A stretch of 10,039 nt of DNA from Bacteroidetes bacterium UBA7368 (GTDB lineage Bacteria; Bacteroidota; Rhodothermia; Rhodothermales; UBA10348). The stretch spans positions 1-10,039 of the forward strand of contig DKOG01000130.1 in NCBI GenBank assembly GCA_002469915.1, given 5' to 3'. Position numbers and translations under genes: made by a program. The notes beneath the pieces were generated by a model that searched no databases, was not told where the DNA came from, and saw only the letters and a list, made by a program, of their open reading frames with translations. This document shows, one piece after another, positions 1-7,054 of this stretch (the stretch's first letter is position 1; each line of letters starts with the position of its first letter).

Positions 1-86
1 GGAGGGGGAGGGATTCGAACCCCCGGTACGCTTGCGCGCACAACTGTTTTCGAGACAGCCCCGTTCGACCACTCCGGCACCCCTCC
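1..86 (-). tRNA. tRNA-Ser, anticodon CGA (3' discriminator base lies outside the window)
   Basis: Read on the minus strand this folds as a class II tRNA. The acceptor arm GGAGGGG pairs perfectly with CCCCTCC at the window edge. The anticodon loop is CTCGAAA between the arms CTGT and ACAG, giving anticodon CGA, which reads serine codon UCG. A long variable arm (GTGCGC, loop GCAA, GCGTAC) is typical of tRNA-Ser. The T loop is TTCGAAT on a GGGGG/CCCTC stem with one G-U pair. The discriminator base and any encoded CCA fall just before position 1. It lies 100 bases downstream of alaS on the same strand, so it may share that transcript or have its own promoter. I could not identify a convincing promoter in 87-186, and apart from a weak 5-bp hairpin after alaS I see nothing else there. 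Confidence 0.97.
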
Positions 87-186
87 AAACGGCATACAAG
101 CCCATAGCAACAGGGCCGAAAAACTAGCTATACAAGAGGTAGGTCTGCAACCTCGGACAATCAATTTACGCTGAAACCGAAGCGTG

Positions 187-3033
187 TTAGGCAAGCTGAC
201 TTTTGGCGATCTCTGCAACAGCTTCCAAAGCTTCAATCAGTTTCTCTGGCATGCGGCCGCCCGCCGTTGCGATGGTTGGGCGCCCACCGCCGCCGCCACC
301 AACAATTTTGGCAATCTGTCCAATCATTTTGCATGCCTGCAGTCCAGAGCCAGCAATCAAGTCGTCCGAAACAGCACAAGCGAGATACACCTTGCCATTT
401 TCTTTATCGGCTGAGCCCAGCACAATCACATGGCCTGCGCCAGCGCTATCTCGCAACCCACTAACAGTTTCCTGCAGCGCTCCCATGTCTGCGCCATCCA
501 ATCGGCCTCTGATTACCTTAAACGCTCCGAGATCTTCGGCGTTTTGTAAAAATGCTTCCGCTTTCTGCTGAAGCGCACCCATCCGAAGCGCTTCAGCTTC
601 CTTTTCTAGCGACTTAGATCGGGCCATCAGGTCAGCAATCTCTTCATCTGCTGGCCGTTGTAAGGATTTGAACTGTCCTCGGACTCTATCCAATTCACCT
701 AACTCTTGGTGAATGAACCCAAGCGCATCCATACCGGCTACGGCTTCTACCCGCCTAATACCAGCGGCTACTGACCCTTCGGACGTGAACCTGAACAGAC
801 CAATTTCACCCGTTGCATTAACGTGCACGCCTCCACATAACTCTACAGAGTAGTCCGAATCAAAGGTAATGACCCGAACATGGTCTCCATATTTCTCACC
901 AAAAAGCGCCATCGCTCCTCGATCCATAACCTCTTGAATAGGAACACCTGCTTCCTCTTGCTTCGGAATGTTTCTCTGAATGATCTCGTTGACCCTGTTT
1001 TCAACTGCAATCAAGTCGTCTGATGTCAGCTTTTCAAAGTGGGAAAAATCGAAACGAAGATGATTGGGAGCCACCAATGACCCTTTTTGCCCTACATGCG
1101 TGCCCAAGCGCTCTCTTAGCGCTGCATGCATGAGATGAGTAACAGAGTGGTGCTTTACGATGCGATCTCTTCTGAGGCTATCTACTTGGCCGAGCACAGA
1201 TGAGGAAGCTTCTGAAGGCAAACGGTCTACGATATGAATAATCTGGCCTGTTCGCTTCACTGTGTCCAGTACTTGGATCACTTCACCGCCAACATTCAAC
1301 GACCCCATGTCTCCTACTTGTCCTCCACTCTCTGCGTAGAAAGGAGTCCGATCCAAAACCAACTCATGACGAGACTCATCATTTTCCAATCCTACCGTGC
1401 GCATCTGAATGATATTTAGATCACGCTCAGAAGTACTTGCATACCCAACAAATTGGGAATCCCCGCCCTTGGAAACTTGAATCCACTCATCAATCGAACT
1501 CTGGTCTACTTTGAATGAGGCAGCAGACCGAGCCCGTGTCTTCTGTTGGTCCATGAGCTCCTGGTAGCGTCCCATGTCCACTCCAAAGCCAGCTTCCCGA
1601 GCCATGAGCTGGGTAAGATCCACAGGGAATCCAAACGTATCATGTAGCAAAAAGGCGATTTCACCAGGTAAATTACCCTGTGCACCAATCGCAGATAGGT
1701 TTTCTATAATCTCTTCTCGCGACTCGCCACCGATGTACGCTTTTCTCAGCAGATCACCAAGGCGCTTATTCGCTCCTATATCGGCTTTGATCAACGTTTG
1801 ATCTTCTCCAGAAGACAATCTTTCAAGAAAAGGACTAACGCTTGAGAAATAGTCCAGTCCCGTTCCCAGCGTTTCAAGGAAACTGACTTCTTCAGCCTTC
1901 ACGACGCGCTGAATGTAATCTCTTCCCCGAACCAATTCCGGAAACTGCTCTCCCATTAGGTCAATGAGGATGTCTACCTTTTCAAATAGGATAGCACGCC
2001 GAAAGCCTAACGTCTGATATCCATACCGGATAGCACGTCGCATGATGCGTCTGATCACGTAGCCGCGTCCAGCATTACCCGGAATTACTCCATCCGCGAC
2101 GGCAAAACAGATCGTACGCAAATGATCGGCAATAACACGCAGCGCAATACGAACCTGATCGCCTTGATCTCCTTCCAGTTTGTTTGCGTCCTGATACGAT
2201 TTGATCTCAACACTTTCGGCTTCCTGAGCCACAGCATCCAGCAACGGCAAAAACAAGTCAGTATCGTAATTGCTTGTTTTACCCTGAAGGACCGCAACTA
2301 CGCGTTCAAAACCCATTCCAGTATCTACATGCTGGGCTTTAAGCGGTTTTAATACGTCATTTCCCAGCGCGTTGTACTGGATGAAAACCAGATTCCAGAT
2401 TTCCATCACGCGAGGATCATCCATATTGACTAGACTCTGCCCCGGTGTTTGAGCGCGCTCTTCATCAGATCGAAGATCAATATGTACCTCTGAACACGGA
2501 CCACACGGACCGGTATCTCCCATCATCCAAAAATTGTCCTTGGAATTGCAATAGAGAATATGATCCGGGTTAATGGATGTCTCAGATTTCCAGAACGACG
2601 CGGCCTCCTCGTCGGCCTCCAATCCTAGCTTGTCATCTCCCTCGTGAACGGTGATGTAAAGTCGATCAGGATCCATTCCCCAGCGCTCAGTCAGAAGCTC
2701 CCACGCCCAAGAAATGGCCTCTTTCTTGAAATAGTCCCCAAAACTCCAATTACCCAGCATTTCAAACAACGTGTGGTGATACGTGTCGTACCCCACTTCA
2801 TCGAGGTCATTGTGCTTACCAGATACCCGTAAACACTTCTGCGTATCAGCTGCCCGAACGTAGGACCGCTCTCCCTCGCCCAGAAAGACATCCTTAAACT
2901 GGTTCATCCCAGCATTCGTGAACATGAGAGTCGGGTCATTACCCGGTACGAGAGAATCACTCTGCACAATTTCATGCTCTTTCTCTTGGAAGAACTCCAA
3001 GAACTCCTTTCGTATTTGATTTGCAGTTTTCAA
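187..3033 (-). CDS. alaS: Alanyl-tRNA synthetase (948 aa)
   Basis: Charges tRNA-Ala with alanine in the cytoplasm and clears mischarged Ser/Gly through its editing domain. The class II catalytic core fills the N-terminus: TNAGMNQFKDVFLG near residue 40, then QKCLRVSGKHNDLDEVG and the FEMLGNWSFGDYF block. The editing domain has the zinc motif HSVTH near residue 628 and CGGVH near 731. The C-Ala domain ends with a glycine run (GGGGGGRP) near 912. At 948 residues it is longer than the 876 of E. coli. Much of the excess is an extra segment at about residues 406-448, before GEIAFLLHDTFGFPVDLT, which I recall as common in Bacteroidota-type enzymes. The start is TTG. It fits the usual family beginning MKTAxxIRxEFLxFF, and no in-frame ATG lies nearby upstream or before the core. 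No Shine-Dalgarno is visible. A hairpin terminator at 3101-3140 separates it from the minus-strand ORF upstream. Confidence 0.98.
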   Translation of the reverse strand: MKTANQIRKEFLEFFQEKEHEIVQSDSLVPGNDPTLMFTNAGMNQFKDVFLGEGERSYVRAADTQKCLRVSGKHNDLDEVGYDTYHHTLFEMLGNWSFGDYFKKEAISWAWELLTERWGMDPDRLYITVHEGDDKLGLEADEEAASFWKSETSINPDHILYCNSKDNFWMMGDTGPCGPCSEVHIDLRSDEERAQTPGQSLVNMDDPRVMEIWNLVFIQYNALGNDVLKPLKAQHVDTGMGFERVVAVLQGKTSNYDTDLFLPLLDAVAQEAESVEIKSYQDANKLEGDQGDQVRIALRVIADHLRTICFAVADGVIPGNAGRGYVIRRIMRRAIRYGYQTLGFRRAILFEKVDILIDLMGEQFPELVRGRDYIQRVVKAEEVSFLETLGTGLDYFSSVSPFLERLSSGEDQTLIKADIGANKRLGDLLRKAYIGGESREEIIENLSAIGAQGNLPGEIAFLLHDTFGFPVDLTQLMAREAGFGVDMGRYQELMDQQKTRARSAASFKVDQSSIDEWIQVSKGGDSQFVGYASTSERDLNIIQMRTVGLENDESRHELVLDRTPFYAESGGQVGDMGSLNVGGEVIQVLDTVKRTGQIIHIVDRLPSEASSSVLGQVDSLRRDRIVKHHSVTHLMHAALRERLGTHVGQKGSLVAPNHLRFDFSHFEKLTSDDLIAVENRVNEIIQRNIPKQEEAGVPIQEVMDRGAMALFGEKYGDHVRVITFDSDYSVELCGGVHVNATGEIGLFRFTSEGSVAAGIRRVEAVAGMDALGFIHQELGELDRVRGQFKSLQRPADEEIADLMARSKSLEKEAEALRMGALQQKAEAFLQNAEDLGAFKVIRGRLDGADMGALQETVSGLRDSAGAGHVIVLGSADKENGKVYLACAVSDDLIAGSGLQACKMIGQIAKIVGGGGGGRPTIATAGGRMPEKLIEALEAVAEIAKSQLA

Positions 3034-3064
3034 TGGCCGAATTGGTAGTGTTTGGAAGTAAAGA

Positions 3065-3092
3065 TCTCTAAATCCAAACCATTCTTTGACAA
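3065..3092 (-). promoter_or_regulatory. Possible alaS promoter with an overlapping 10-bp palindrome
   Basis: On the minus strand TTGTCA (3087-3092, five of six matches to the sigma-70 -35 box) is followed after 16 bases by TAGAGA (3065-3070, a weak -10 box). Transcription would start about 25 bases before the alaS TTG. It sits just after the hairpin terminator, where an alaS promoter would be expected. The perfect palindrome ACAACGTTGT (3089-3098) overlaps the -35 box and could be a regulator site. The -10 match is poor, and if the host is Bacteroidota-like its consensus differs, so this is tentative. Confidence 0.22.
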
Positions 3093-3100
3093 CGTTGTGG

Positions 3101-3140
3101 GTAAACGAAAAGGTCGTTCTTCCTCAAGGAAGACCGACCT
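3101..3140 (-). terminator. Intrinsic terminator after the small minus-strand ORF, upstream of alaS
   Basis: A 13-bp inverted repeat with a single mismatch spans 3111-3140: AGGTCGGTCTTCC and GGAAGAACGACCT on the minus strand, around a TTGA loop. On the minus strand it runs into TTTTCGTTT, the tract an intrinsic terminator needs. On the plus strand the next bases are AAAC, so it is oriented for minus-strand transcription. Its base overlaps the TAG stop of the small ORF at 3139-3300, which implies a transcript entering from that side. It could instead be an attenuator in a longer alaS leader. Confidence 0.6.
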
Positions 3141-3300
3141 AAACGTCTTTCATGCTCGCGTAATATACGGATTGCAAACCTTTTGGAGACTGAAGCCATC
3201 CAATTATCACATTGGTTTCGCAATCTAAGTAACCCTGCGGCTTTTCCGCCGTAATGGGATTTTCGATCTCATTGGAAAACTCATTCACCATTCCCTTCAT
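3139..3300 (-). CDS. Small hypothetical protein, 53 aa, unrecognised
   Basis: The frame begins MKGMVNEFSN and ends YASMKDV. I do not recognise it. It is one of the few candidates here with a clear Shine-Dalgarno: AGGA lies 8 bases before the ATG at 3298-3300. Its stop codon touches the intrinsic terminator at 3101-3140, an arrangement that favours a real transcript. The protein is soluble-looking with a central YLDCETNVIIGWLQSP stretch, one cysteine and no membrane segment or signal peptide. The frame stays open upstream to an ATG ending at 3399 (86 aa), but that would run into the divergent gene starting at 3331 and lacks the ribosome site, so I prefer the shorter form. Only 30 bases separate it from that gene's start, so any promoter must lie inside the neighbouring coding region. 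It may yet be a chance frame. Confidence 0.4.
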   Translation of the reverse strand: MKGMVNEFSNEIENPITAEKPQGYLDCETNVIIGWLQSPKGLQSVYYASMKDV

Positions 3301-3330
3301 TTTTCTTTTCCTGCCAACCCTCTCAAAACA

Positions 3331-4359
3331 ATGCGAACAAAAATTCCAGGAACTGTTCTGGTCGTAATGGTCGCAATTGGCGGCCTTCAGGTTTTTCAAA
3401 ACCTATCCAAAGAGGCTCATTATGGGGATTATAACCCATTCGGAATTGAATCGGCCACTACGCAGACCAAACTATATGCTGAAACGGTTTCACCAGTGCG
3501 TTTGAGTATGTCGGACTCTAAAGTGATGATCGAGGAGACTTTTAAGGTAGATAGCGGTGACAATCTAATTATAAGTGTGTCTCACGCCGATGTCGAGATT
3601 CAGACTAATCGTAGCAATCGTACCGAAATTGAGGTCCGAATGGACGCTAGGCGCATGGAGCGTGCAACCGAGCGCTTCGAAGCCATGGTATGGTCTGTAT
3701 ACCAGAAGAGCGGAGAGATCGTGATAGAAGCGGACTCGCCGCGCGGAAATTGGTCGAACCTATCAATGGATATCAATGTCTTAGTGACCATTCCCTCCAC
3801 CTTTAATTTGGAGTTAGAAACCTCACATGGAGACGTGGACCTAGATGATCTCATGGGAACTGTGAAGCTCCTCACATCTCATGGAGATGTTACATTCAGT
3901 GAACTAGAGGGTGACTTCGTTCGGATCAAATCTTCCCATGGAGATATTTCTGGTGCCTCGGTCCGTTCCAAAGAGATTTACGTTCGGACGTCTCATGCTG
4001 ACATCGATTTGGATGAGATATATAGCGGCCAATTCAGCGCCGCGACCTCGCATGCAGATATCAGTGTTGGGCGTATCGAAGGAGATTCCGACCTGAGTAC
4101 TAGTCATGGTGACATTGAAGCCTTTATCGCCGACAAGTGGGACGCGACTTTTGAAACCAAGCATGGTGACATTGAAATCATGCTGGATGCTGATGCTGGA
4201 GTCGATTTTGACCTGAGGGCTTCAGAGATCGAAGTATCAAATACCTTTTCAATTAAAGGACGCAGCAACCGAGAAGTCCTCGAAGGAGCGGCGAATGGAG
4301 GTGGACGAAACATTCGAGCACGCACAACTCACGGATCCATCGAGGTAGATAACAGATAG
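3331..4359 (+). CDS. DUF4097-type putative adhesin, exported or membrane-anchored repeat protein (342 aa)
   Basis: Residues 1-22 form a basic start followed by a hydrophobic segment (GTVLVVMVAIGGLQVF) with no obvious cleavage motif, so it may be a signal peptide or a membrane anchor. From about residue 83 to 338 the protein carries nine copies of a short motif of the form S/T-S/T-H-G/A-D/S-V/I, about 20 residues apart (H85 the first, H334 the last). This is the signature of the DUF4097/DUF4098 'putative adhesin' families, thought to fold as a beta-solenoid with one motif per turn. Biochemical function is not established for these families; members often sit beside sigma or anti-sigma genes or two-component systems, but none is next to this one. 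There is no Shine-Dalgarno before the ATG, only an A-rich run. The gene stands alone on its strand and ends at a strong terminator 27 bases downstream. Confidence 0.85.
   Translation: MRTKIPGTVLVVMVAIGGLQVFQNLSKEAHYGDYNPFGIESATTQTKLYAETVSPVRLSMSDSKVMIEETFKVDSGDNLIISVSHADVEIQTNRSNRTEIEVRMDARRMERATERFEAMVWSVYQKSGEIVIEADSPRGNWSNLSMDINVLVTIPSTFNLELETSHGDVDLDDLMGTVKLLTSHGDVTFSELEGDFVRIKSSHGDISGASVRSKEIYVRTSHADIDLDEIYSGQFSAATSHADISVGRIEGDSDLSTSHGDIEAFIADKWDATFETKHGDIEIMLDADAGVDFDLRASEIEVSNTFSIKGRSNREVLEGAANGGGRNIRARTTHGSIEVDNR
3577..4347 (+). repeat. Nine-unit SHGD-type protein repeat encoded in the DUF4097 gene
   Basis: The coding sequence repeats a unit around CA(T/C)-G(G/C)-GA(T/C)-(G/A)T, translated as SHADV, SHGDV, SHGDV, SHGDI, SHADI, SHADI, SHGDI, KHGDI and THGSI. 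Units are mostly diverged at the DNA level. The youngest-looking pair shares 15 identical bases, catggtgacattgaa, at 4105-4119 and 4162-4176, exactly 19 codons apart. That suggests growth by in-frame duplication, or strong constraint on the codons. Confidence 0.75.
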
Positions 4360-4386
4360 AGCATTAAGTAGGTGAGCTTACATGTT

Positions 4387-4418
4387 GGGGGCGGCGCTTT
4401 TAGCGCCGCCCCCTTTTT
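4387..4418 (+). terminator. Strong intrinsic terminator of the DUF4097 gene
   Basis: A perfect 12-bp GC-rich stem (GGGGGCGGCGCT at 4387-4398, AGCGCCGCCCCC at 4402-4413) has a three-base TTT loop and runs straight into TTTTT followed by AATTT. It begins 27 bases after the plus-strand stop. The converging M14 reading frame ends at 4428, so the hairpin also sits just beyond that gene. On the minus strand no T tract follows, so intrinsic termination there would be weaker. Confidence 0.95.
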
Positions 4419-4427
4419 AATTTCGGT

Positions 4428-4733
4428 CTAAAATGACCGGCCAAAAAAGATCGAGTTAAAAAACAGCCGTTGGCTTCCATACCAGTAGGCTCTAAAGTTC
4501 AACCGTTCCATAAACGCGATAACATTTCCCCTACCCTCTCCGGTCGCAATGACAGAAGCGAGGCCGGGAAGCTGAGCCAGCTTTTCCTCAGATATATAGC
4601 CACTCATCAAGGGATTCATTGAGTAAGAGCCTATTAACTGCCCCGGACTACCCGTAAATGAATACAGCGTAGAACCCTGATGAAAAAGCGCCATTTGATC
4701 TTTAAGCCCGTAGGCAATAGGGTGCGAAGTGTC
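4428..4733 (-). pseudogene. Detached C-terminal part of the M14 peptidase, beyond an in-frame TAA
   Basis: This is the direct same-frame continuation of the M14 gene after the TAA at 4734-4736. It holds 101 sense codons and a TAG stop. It begins DTSHPIAYGLKDQ and ends NFRAYWYGSQRLFFNSIFFG plus three residues. This matches the usual C-terminus of large secreted M14 peptidases of this type (a HPL/I-x-YG motif, then GYISEExL, GxGRVIAF and FRAxWYG..LF.NAIFFG). An ATG at 4692-4694 opens an 88-codon subframe, but there is no ribosome site or domain reason to treat it as a separate gene. No further stop or frameshift is present, so the damage is a single codon and looks recent, unless it is a sequencing error. 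Confidence 0.85.
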
Positions 4734-4736
4734 TTA
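4734..4736 (-). other. In-frame TAA interrupting the M14 peptidase gene
   Basis: The coding context reads ...SIFQVD, stop, DTSHPIAYG.... Homologous proteins, as I recall the family, have an uninterrupted segment such as FxVDLDxTHPLAYG here. A leucine codon TTA would become TAA by one T-to-A change; CAA, AAA, GAA, TCA, TAC and TAT are the other one-step sense neighbours. The context (TAA then G) is not a known leaky stop signal. Confidence 0.8.
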
Positions 4737-6995
4737 ATCCACTTGGAAAATGGATCCTCCAATGGCCTGTGCGCCACGGGCTTCATCCATTTGGTGGTAG
4801 TCGAGATTTTCTGTCAGCGAATCCATATCAATTGACATACTCTCGATATCAACCAGGTTATTTCGCAAGGCCCATGATGTCGCGCCTGAAAGCACAATCA
4901 GGTTGCCTCCTTTCCGTGTCCAAGACAAAATATTATTGCTTGCGGCATCCGAGAGACCTGATGCCGTCAGAATAATCGTATTGTATCTCGAAAGATCGGC
5001 TCCACCGAACCTCGACGGTTCAATGAGTGATACCTCCATTCTAAAGCGCTCTGAGATCGCATGCCAAGCTTCACCTGTTTGTCCGGAGGAAGCACCCGAA
5101 CCTGCTGTCATAGCAATTCGGGGTTTAGTCAAATCGGCCATACTTCCACCACCGAGATCTGGACCATCTGGAGTAAGACCGGTGTGCGCCGCTGTGATCT
5201 CAACATGATCCATTTTCACGGCCATTTTCGCAATGGTATGTACCGTATTGGCATCCCAAGTTTTGCCCGGTGTATCTCGACCTTTTAGGGGAATGACTAC
5301 TGTGCCCCGGTCAAACCAGACCTTCTCCCCGTCTACGAGAATTGAAAATGGTTTGTGTGCCACATTAACTGGAATACCGGCCTCCATGAAACGGTTCAGC
5401 GCTCTCGGGGCATAAAACCGATTCCAGCGCATCAAATATGCGTGTTGGGCTTCCCCGCCTACCAAGCTACCGCCATCCAACGCTACAGAGATCACTTCCT
5501 CTCCGGACACGCTCGAAAGGTTGCCAGAATACGAGTGAAGGTTCACATCAAACGCGAGTGGTAGCGTCCAGGTAGACACGTCGTAAAACAGTGAATCCTG
5601 ATACTCAAGCGTTCGTTCGGTGAACGAATCAATCAATCGATACTGTGGCTGTTCATCAGGTATCACTAGCCCATTTCCGGCGCGAATCGTTTTGCCATTC
5701 ACTTGAACATCTTGCGTGAGTTCGTAAAACTCAACTCGGTGCCGTTTCAAGAGTTGAGCAAACAACTGTGCACGAGTCCGACCATCATCCAAGTCCAGTA
5801 TCCAACCGCCGGATCGATTCTTCTGCGCCATCTCAAGGGATGTTGCATAAAAATCTCTCTGATAGGTTAAGAGATCAGCCCGCATGGCAATGCCGGCCTT
5901 CAACGTAGTTAGCGAAGCGACAAACTGATTCCGAACGGTAAAAGCGTAATGCAATTCACCGTCAGAAACAGTGGCTCTCAGCGCGCGCGACGAAGCCTGT
6001 TCAAATAGAATGCCGATAGATCCATTGATGTCTGGATACGCAGAGCCTTTTCCGTAGAAAAAATCGTCATATCCCTCTTCGGAATAATAGGTAGATCCAA
6101 TCGCGTCAAAACCAGCAGCGTGGTAGGTAGCAATTTCTTCGGTTAGACGCACATTCAATTCAGGAGTGTTCGGATTCTTTCGGGAAGGAATTCCAGGCTG
6201 AAAGAAAAATGAAGACCCACTCCCCATTTCATGATGATCTGTCAGTACTTGGGGACGCCACGTCTGAAATAATTCAATTCTACCCTTCGATTCCGGATGT
6301 TGGGTAACCATCCAGTCCCGATTCAAATCAAACCAATAATGATTGGTCCGTCCGCCGGGCCACGGCTCACTGTGTTCTCTGTCTTGACTGTCCATCGTAG
6401 CAACGCCGCCACGATTTCGATTCACCCAGTCCGCAAACCGGTCCCGGCCATCAGGATTCTGCATGGGTTCAACAATAATGACCGCATTATATAGCGCTTC
6501 ATCGATGGCGGGCCCTTCTCCGGCAGCCAAGTAATAGAGATACAGGATTGCCGCCTCTGTGCCTGACGCTTCGTTTCCATGCACACTATACGACTGCATC
6601 AGCACAACGGGCATTTCCTGAATAGCATCGTCAGAAACGCTGGAGGGAGAATCAGAGAGGAGGACTTGCTCACCTCGAATCTCATCCAAACGCGCGTGAT
6701 TAGCAGGCGAACTAACCAATGCATGAATCAATGGGCGTCCTTCGTAAGAGCGAGCGTGTTCAGCAACAGTTACCCGATCACTTACCGCAGCAACAGCCCG
6801 GAAATACTGTTCTACTTGATGAGGAACGGTGTGCTTTGAACCAATAACATGGCCAATCACCTGCTCAGGTGTCGGAATATCCGCATTAAACGAATGCACC
6901 CCATCCAGGGGCATATCCATCATGAAAGGTAGTTTCTGAGCCTCAGCCGAAACGACAAGAAGAGATAAGGCAATACATGCACTAAGAAGACGCAT
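4734..6995 (-). CDS. Secreted M14 zinc carboxypeptidase family protein, prematurely stopped (753 aa as encoded)
   Basis: A zinc metallopeptidase of family M14 (carboxypeptidase A clan), probably periplasmic or extracellular, removing C-terminal residues or trimming peptides. Numbered from the ATG at 6993-6995, residues 1-19 are a Sec signal (MRLLSACIALSLLVVSAEA) with cleavage expected before Q20. Zinc ligands are visible as H139 and E142 in HGNEASG and a histidine in DHHEMG (H254/H255). Substrate-binding NPDGRDRF and FDLNRDW follow the first motif, and the catalytic glutamate is E332 in GILFEQAS. The C-terminal third (from RIAMTAGSGASSG) resembles a glutamine amidotransferase/DJ-1-like domain often attached to this subfamily. 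A TTG at 7008-7010 gives five more residues, but the ATG gives the cleaner signal peptide. The gene lies 59 bases behind the asparaginase-like gene and probably shares its transcript. A TAA stops it 101 codons early, leaving the catalytic domain intact but the C-terminal domain incomplete. Confidence 0.9.
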   Translation of the reverse strand: MRLLSACIALSLLVVSAEAQKLPFMMDMPLDGVHSFNADIPTPEQVIGHVIGSKHTVPHQVEQYFRAVAAVSDRVTVAEHARSYEGRPLIHALVSSPANHARLDEIRGEQVLLSDSPSSVSDDAIQEMPVVLMQSYSVHGNEASGTEAAILYLYYLAAGEGPAIDEALYNAVIIVEPMQNPDGRDRFADWVNRNRGGVATMDSQDREHSEPWPGGRTNHYWFDLNRDWMVTQHPESKGRIELFQTWRPQVLTDHHEMGSGSSFFFQPGIPSRKNPNTPELNVRLTEEIATYHAAGFDAIGSTYYSEEGYDDFFYGKGSAYPDINGSIGILFEQASSRALRATVSDGELHYAFTVRNQFVASLTTLKAGIAMRADLLTYQRDFYATSLEMAQKNRSGGWILDLDDGRTRAQLFAQLLKRHRVEFYELTQDVQVNGKTIRAGNGLVIPDEQPQYRLIDSFTERTLEYQDSLFYDVSTWTLPLAFDVNLHSYSGNLSSVSGEEVISVALDGGSLVGGEAQHAYLMRWNRFYAPRALNRFMEAGIPVNVAHKPFSILVDGEKVWFDRGTVVIPLKGRDTPGKTWDANTVHTIAKMAVKMDHVEITAAHTGLTPDGPDLGGGSMADLTKPRIAMTAGSGASSGQTGEAWHAISERFRMEVSLIEPSRFGGADLSRYNTIILTASGLSDAASNNILSWTRKGGNLIVLSGATSWALRNNLVDIESMSIDMDSLTENLDYHQMDEARGAQAIGGSIFQVD

Positions 6996-7015
6996 TCGAT
7001 TGGGATACAATTAGA

Positions 7016-7029
7016 TGTTGTTAACAACA
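7016..7029. promoter_or_regulatory. 14-bp perfect palindrome before the M14 gene, possible operator
   Basis: TGTTGTTAACAACA is a perfect palindrome in the 59-base gap between the asparaginase-like gene and the M14 gene, 21-34 bases before the M14 ATG. The position suits a repressor or activator site. A weaker GTTAAC core recurs at 8200-8205 in the thiE/asparaginase intergenic gap, without the long arms. No regulator is encoded nearby, so the role is a guess. Confidence 0.25.
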
Positions 7030-7054
7030 AAGTGAACGGGCACGCCCGAAATAC

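Noticed and set aside
168..185. Hairpin ACGCT/AGCGT just after the alaS stop as a terminator
   Set aside because: The stem has only 5 base pairs and the minus-strand sequence after it is AAATTG, with no T tract.
203..571. A 122-codon plus-strand frame opposite the alaS 3' end
   Set aside because: It lies fully antisense to the conserved C-Ala domain; its proline run is just the reverse of the glycine run. No ribosome site or family resemblance.
3301..3399. A longer 86-codon version of the small minus-strand ORF
   Set aside because: It would overlap the divergent DUF4097 gene start and has no ribosome site, whereas the 53-codon form has one.
4692..4694. Separate 88-codon gene starting at this ATG
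   Set aside because: The sequence is the same-frame C-terminus of the M14 peptidase and the conserved motif continues upstream of the ATG to the TAA.
7037..7048. CGGGC-AC-GCCCG hairpin after the asparaginase-like gene as a terminator
   Set aside because: The stem has only 5 base pairs and is followed on the minus strand by TTCACTTTG, a poor T tract; the pair looks co-transcribed.
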